This document shows, one piece after another, positions 59,297 to 64,000 of a stretch of 64,000 bases of DNA; position 1 is the first letter of the stretch, and the number at the start of each line of letters is the position of its first letter. Below the pieces are notes generated by a model. That model worked only from the letters and a program-made list of their open reading frames with translations. It had not been told where the DNA came from and did not search any database. Origin of the DNA: Azadirachta indica (Eukaryota > Streptophyta > Magnoliopsida > Sapindales > Meliaceae). The stretch is from positions 20,399,475 through 20,463,474 of the forward strand of contig CM040441.1 of NCBI GenBank assembly GCA_022749755.1. The letters are read 5' to 3'. Position numbers and translations under genes: made by a program.

Positions 59297-61880
59297 GTGT
59301 TGTCCATGACAGTGCTACTTAACCAAGCTTTCAATCCTAATGCATGTACACAAGTTGACACTCCACTAGACCAAACGATTTATAACTTCTTTGCATTGGA
59401 CAACAAAGATGACAATGCTGATCAAACTGATCCTCAAACACATACTATTACAGGGCTACAAAATATTGACTTTGCTTTTCACAATCAAGTCCCATTGTAT
59501 GGGTGTATGCAGTAATCAAAGGCAATTACTCCTCACTATACTCCACAAGCAGAAAAGGCTTTTACACCATGAGGATTATAGTGGTATGTATGCTTCAAAT
59601 TCAGAGGATGATCTACCTACTGAAGGTGACAATAAATGTGATGAAAAAATGAGTGATTATGAAAGTGGGAATAATAGTGATATTGCAAAGGATGAAAATA
59701 TTGATGATGCACCCACAGTTAGTTATGACAGAAACAATGATGGCTTTGAGTTTTGTCTGGATGAGGAAGGTAATATAGATCTCAAGCAAAGACATACCTT
59801 CTACATTGTTTATGCTTTCAAAAAAGTGTTGAAAGCATTTGCAATCAAGAATGGCTTTTGATTGAAGAGATTAAAAAATGAGAAGACTTGAGTTACTTGT
59901 AAATGTGCTGCTGCGGGATATGGATGGAGGATTCATGCTAGTCCATCTCAGGACAAGCTGTCTTTTCATATTAAGCCATTCAATCCAAATCATACTTGTT
60001 GCAGAATTTGTGATAACGAGGAAGCAAACAGTACATGGATAGCTGCCCAATTCTTGCATCTATTTAGGGCCAACCTAAATATAGATATTAAGTTTATTGC
60101 ATCTGAGTTGCTGATGAAGTATAAAGTTACTTGCCAACCACTGAAGTTGTATAAGGCAAGACAAAAGGCACTTGAGCTTCTTGCAGCTAATCACAAAACT
60201 TCCTACACTAAGCTAAAAAAATATGTAGCAGCTATAAATCACATAAATCTGGGGTCTACAATTCATTTGTAAATAGAGTGGAAACTTGGAGACCTAACTC
60301 CCACATTCAAGAGATTTTTCCTTAGTTTTGACTCACAAAGGAGAGGGTTTTTTTATGGGTGCAGGTCTTTCATTGGTCTTGATGGTTGTCACCTTAAAGG
60401 AATATACAAAGGAGTTCTACTTTCTGCTGTGACTATAAACAACAACTATGGAGTGTACCCATTGGCTATTGTAGTGGTGAATAATGAAAATTAGTATTTC
60501 TGGGGGTATTTTCTGGAAAAGTTGTACGAGCAATTTGGGGTTAGTGGAAGAGGCAACCTATGTTTTATGTGAGATAGGCAAAAGGTGGTTTTAATAGCGT
60601 CAGACCAATACTTTCCCCATGCAAACAAGAGGTATTGTTGTAGGCATATATAAGCTAATTTTAGAGTCAAGTTTCCTGGGGCAATATTAAAGAATCTATT
60701 TTGGGCAGCAGCAAGGAGTAGAAGCAATGAAGAATGTATAAGTAACCTAGACAAGAAAAAGAGCATTAGTTTGGCAGCTCATAAGTGGCTTACTGACAGT
60801 CCTTTGGCAAATTGGTGTAAACACTAATTTTTTATCAGAATAAAGACAGCTCATGTAACTAACAACATGACTGAAACTTTTAATGCTTGGATCAATCCGT
60901 TGAGGGGACTACCTGTTACCAAAATGCTAGAAGACATACGAAGGAAAACTATGAAACTTATTCATGACAAGTCTAAGTTCAATCTAAATATTCTTTCACC
61001 AAAATTATCAAATTGTTTCAACTCAAACATATGCATCTTTTCATGTTAAGTTTTTGAATTATTTGATACTATCAGTAAAGTAATGCAAACTTTCATATTT
61101 ATTTGCCATTAATTTTAGTTAAGGTAATGCAATTAAAATATAATTGCATATTGATCTGACTCTTCTACAAGTTATGGTTCTGATGATTTATGCTATTCAT
61201 ATTTTCAAGATTGAATAGCGCCTTTTGTGCATTTATTGTTCACCTAACTAAACTACCTACATGTATGATATACTAACTGACTAACATATGGTGATTTCTT
61301 GCGTTCATGATGCTACTGATAAGGTGCTTAAATTGTGCATTTAGGTTTGAAGCAACTAAAAAGTGAGATAACAACCTGCCCCCAATTATGAAAAAGAGAA
61401 TCATAAAGCTAAGGGAGGCAAAGACATGAAGGTGGTTTTCGAAGAGAGTGAATTGTATAAGGTCCTTGTAGACAACACAAATAGTAATATTGTGAATTTG
61501 AATGACAAAACTTGTGATTGTGGGACTAGCAAATTTTTGGTCTCCCATGTGTACATGTTGTGTGTTGCATTGACATTATCGAGCCAATGTGGAACATTAT
61601 GTGCATTAACTTTTAACCAAAGATTCTTACATAATGACTTACAAGTACCAAATCAATCCAATTCCATCTGAGAATAAGTGGCCTCGTATAATTGTCAATG
61701 AAATAGAGCCTTTTGAGGTTATGAACAATTGGGCATACCCAAAAAAAGTAGGATCAAAAAGGTTGATGAAGACCAAAAAATGAAGATGTCATGCTCAGTG
61801 AGATGCACTTTATGTAATCAATAAGGCCACAATACGAGGACTTGTAAGAAAGTGAAGGAAAAGCATGTAAAGAAAAACCA
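59297..61880 (+). pseudogene. MuDR-type MULE transposase, broken
   Basis: Order of domains matches plant MURA. Acidic N-terminus (SEDDLPTEGDN, SDYESGNNSD). MuDR DNA-binding part (HTFYIVYAFKKVLKAFAIKN; WRIHASPSQDKLSFHIK; NHTCCRICDNEEANSTWIAA). Then FLHLFRANLNIDIKFIA and KARQKALELLAANHKTSY. The catalytic core has SFIGLDGCHLKGIYKGVLLS (first Asp, about 60370), DRQKVVLIA (second Asp, about 60572) and NNMTETFNAWI (Glu, about 60880), all kept. KTCDCG and SHVYML (61505-61560) is a SWIM finger with its final CxH lost. CTLCNQ-GHNTRTCKK (about 61805-61850) is a zinc knuckle with a stop inside. At least seven in-frame stops (for example at 59860, 60271, 60492 and 60571) show it is dead. Confidence 0.88.
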
Positions 61881-62855
61881 ATTTGAACAGGTACACTGAT
61901 TACGACTAATAATAGGCTGCAAACTTACCAAGAATTTGATTAACTTCTATAGTTATCTTCAATGCAAGTAGCAAAAGGACAATATTCTATTAGTGGTGGC
62001 TTTAGCCGTATTGAATCATCTAATCAATACAACCAGTTTTCAGTTCCATCTAATAGCTTGTCAGGTAACAACAAGAACATATATGACCACTTGAAGCACT
62101 ATTTGTGGTTACAACAATTAAATCAATTTTTCTTTCCATTTGTACATGAATACAGCCCATAATAGTCAATGATCTTGAAGCACTATATGCAGTAAACAAG
62201 TATTCCAGCCCTTCTTATACTTGATACTTGGATCAACAACTTTACAAGTGAAGTTTTTGGATTATTTAAGATGATATTGCATCTGTTGCCAGTAGGTGAT
62301 AGATAAAGCATCATCTTCCATCTTATATTTCTTGTTTACTTGTTATGTGTAAATATTTTGTTGGGATTTGGAATATATACATGAGTTTTGTGATGTGAAT
62401 TATCATATGGCTAGCAATACTTCACTAGTAAATTTTGAAAATTTTTTATTTGCACAGTTGTTTTTAGATAAACTTGCCATTGCTAATTAATTGAAGAAGC
62501 TAGAATTAGTTAAAGATACTGGTATTAGTTTTATTGCATGAATTTGATAGACTTCAGTTTGTTTATTGATGTATTATTGTTAGATTTGTAGCAGCTTATT
62601 GCTGTTATGTGTGTATGGAGTTTGATATGGCTTATGTTACCATTGTATGCTGATGCATTCAGAGGTTAGAAATTTGTTTGATTTGCATTCTACTAGATGA
62701 TATATAACCAATACATATCTAGCTTCTAGCATTAACTAATAGAGTGTGCAAATATAACATTATTGTTACATAGTGTAGCACCAGGTATATTAAGGATTGC
62801 TTTATTACTAGGCCATTGTTACATGTTATTCTCTTTAGTTCTACATGAACCTTAT
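61881..62855. other. MULE non-coding segment between convergent genes
   Basis: No domain. The ORF at 61962-62162 is not recognised. Confidence 0.4.
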
Positions 62856-62859
62856 TCAT

Positions 62860-63148
62860 TTATTGTTGAATGCATCTAATATTGTTGTCACTTCCGTCTT
62901 CAATGAAGCATCCTCCACTTTGCAGATCAGCATTATTTGGCATCCAAAACTTGAAGTGCCCACATTCATCATATCTGCAACAGTAATACAGCTTGTTTGG
63001 ATTGTCTTGTGACTCGCTAATGTGAACAACACATTTCTTATTGAACAAAACAATATTTATTCTCAAACTTAATGAGATTTCCATTCACTTGTTTTCTCCA
63101 TTGGTTGACTACATAGTTTCTTGAACTTCGACTTGTGTTTGAAGCCAT
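62860..63148 (-). pseudogene. GRF-type zinc-finger ORF, convergent to the transposase
   Basis: Minus strand. An ATG at 63148 opens MASNTSRSSRNYVVNQWRK, the usual short Ser-rich start of plant GRF zinc-finger proteins. The next frame (63084-62860) gives KKCVVHISESQDNPNKLYY, CCRYDECGHFKFW and then a short tail. This matches the GRF pattern C..A....T..NP.r.FY.C......C.fF.W. A one-base shift near 63040-63060 separates the two parts just where the first Cys pair should be. It lies about 0.6 kb from the right TIR and is transcribed inward, as the second gene of MuDR is; a common promoter role for the TIR is inference. It may be a captured host gene or a second element gene. Confidence 0.6.
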
Positions 63149-63711
63149 ATGGCATGTATGTGTGTTGGAATGAAACAAGCTTGTGGTTAGAGTAAAATAT
63201 TGTGGCTGCAATATGGTTGAGCTAATATGTTAGAATAATAGATTGACATCTATCACTGGAAATAGGAGTGTTTTGTATTGTGTATGAACTCTTGCATTCA
63301 AGGAATGAAGATTACTTATGTAGTTTCAATATTGGAGCTACATGGATGGCATTTACTTGTGTTTAATCTTATGTGTACATGTAGTTTAAATATTGAAGTA
63401 AAGATGGAAATTATGATTGTTGTCTTCCAATGGTCAAATTTTTCATTCTTACTCCACCTCCCAAACATCAATCTATTGTCATTACAACACAGAATCCCTT
63501 CAACACAGTGCATTTCATATAATTTTCAATATTCTTACAAGGCATAAAGGTCATTCATCAACTAAGTCAATTGAGTGTGTTACCACACAAAGCAAGGTAA
63601 CTAACACCTATATAAACAGGTCACCTTTCAATCCCAATAATATTTTGTCAGATTATTTCTATAATAAATAATGTGTGGTGGAGGGCAATGAAGTAAATGT
63701 ATTAATTAGGG

Positions 63712-63810
63712 TTATTTAATAAATGGATCAGGGGAGATCTTTGATACATTCAGCATACTTTTCATCTATCTGATACATTCTAATACCTCAAAGAATTCGA
63801 TAATATCCTT
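63712..63810 (-). repeat. MULE right terminal inverted repeat
   Basis: Inverted partner of 55211-55310. Confidence 0.85.
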
Positions 63811-63819
63811 TACTTGAAA

Positions 63820-64000
63820 TAAACTTCGATACAAATAAAGCATATTTTTTGCTAACAGTGGAAAACTTTTTTACAATAATTCCAAAGTCCATACACACTT
63901 TTAATGATATTGGGCGTCTTGTGTTTTCTTTCTAGTAGCCCAATTGTGTAATAATTCTTTATTGGGCCAAGATCAATGGGCTTGATCAAGTTTTCTTATA
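63820..64000. other. Flanking DNA to window end
   Basis: No feature recognised. Confidence 0.4.

Larger units (their letters stand above)
55211..63810 (+). mobile_element. Mutator-like element (MULE), 8.6 kb, with long TIRs
   Basis: A perfect 9-bp target duplication TACTTGAAA (55202-55210 and 63811-63819) encloses inverted repeats of about 100 bp: left GGGATATTATCGAATTCTTC and right inverted AAGGATATTATCGAATTCTT, both continuing with AATGTATCAGATA, AAGTATGCT and GATCTCCCCTGATCCATTT-like phrases. It holds a MuDR-type transposase relic on the plus strand, a GRF zinc-finger ORF on the minus strand, a tandem-repeat block and a later solo LTR (56748-58472). Without the LTR it is about 6.9 kb. It is an inactivated autonomous-type MULE. 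Confidence 0.9.

Noticed and set aside
1..64000. tRNA, rRNA, CRISPR arrays, operons, bacterial-type signals
   Set aside because: Looked for by eye and not seen; the window is ordinary plant nuclear DNA.

Overview
The window is nuclear DNA of a flowering plant, most likely a eudicot. It is very AT-rich, has GT-AG introns, and is dominated by plant transposon families (Ty1/copia, Ty3/gypsy Athila-type, chromovirus-like gag, hAT, CACTA/En-Spm, Mutator-like, PIF/Harbinger-like). The species cannot be fixed from the sequence. There is no sign of bacterial gene organisation, CRISPR, rRNA or tRNA genes.

Only one gene looks intact: a three-exon plus-strand gene at 9778-11302. It encodes a 294-residue protein of unknown function with a disordered Ser/Pro-rich N-terminal half, two RR[C/S]VSDP motifs and a conserved-looking C-terminal Cys cluster (CPCGxGY...NCYYKL). 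A decayed partial copy of this gene (promoter, remnants, intron 1) lies at about 49.2-50.0 kb.

Layout. 0-1.35 kb: 3' part of an LTR (family X; two solo copies further on). 3.6-7.3 kb: CACTA transposase relic split by an inverted gypsy-type LTR. 9.7-11.3 kb: the intact gene. 12.1-13.7 kb: non-coding hAT element with an 8-bp target duplication. 17.9-20.8 kb (minus): relic of a CC-NBS-LRR resistance-type gene, split by a family-X solo LTR with a perfect 5-bp duplication. 20.9-22.0 kb: PIF/Harbinger-like element. 22.2-22.9 kb (minus): chromovirus-type gag remnant. 24.1-24.4 kb: exon relics of a malectin/LRR receptor kinase. 25.6-35.6 kb: Ty1/copia element whose 5' LTR was entered by a 5.4-kb hAT element carrying a broken transposase. 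36.3-46.4 kb: nearly complete but inactivated Athila-like Ty3/gypsy element. 47.3-48.4 kb: one inverted-repeat element inside another. 50.2-52.8 kb: CACTA-like element containing a 1.5-kb Pack-MULE-like element with an F-box/LRR-type gene fragment. 54.3-55.1 kb: another long-TIR element. 55.2-63.8 kb: an 8.6-kb Mutator-like element with long TIRs and a perfect 9-bp target duplication. It has a broken MuDR-type transposase (plus), a convergent GRF-type zinc-finger ORF (minus), a tandem-repeat block and a family-X solo LTR.

Most coding signals outside the one gene are fossils with stops and frameshifts. The nesting gives a relative order: NLR relic before family-X LTR; Mutator-like element before family-X LTR; copia before hAT; CACTA-like before Pack-MULE; outer MITE before inner MITE. 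All coordinates and motif matches were read by eye, without alignment software or database search.
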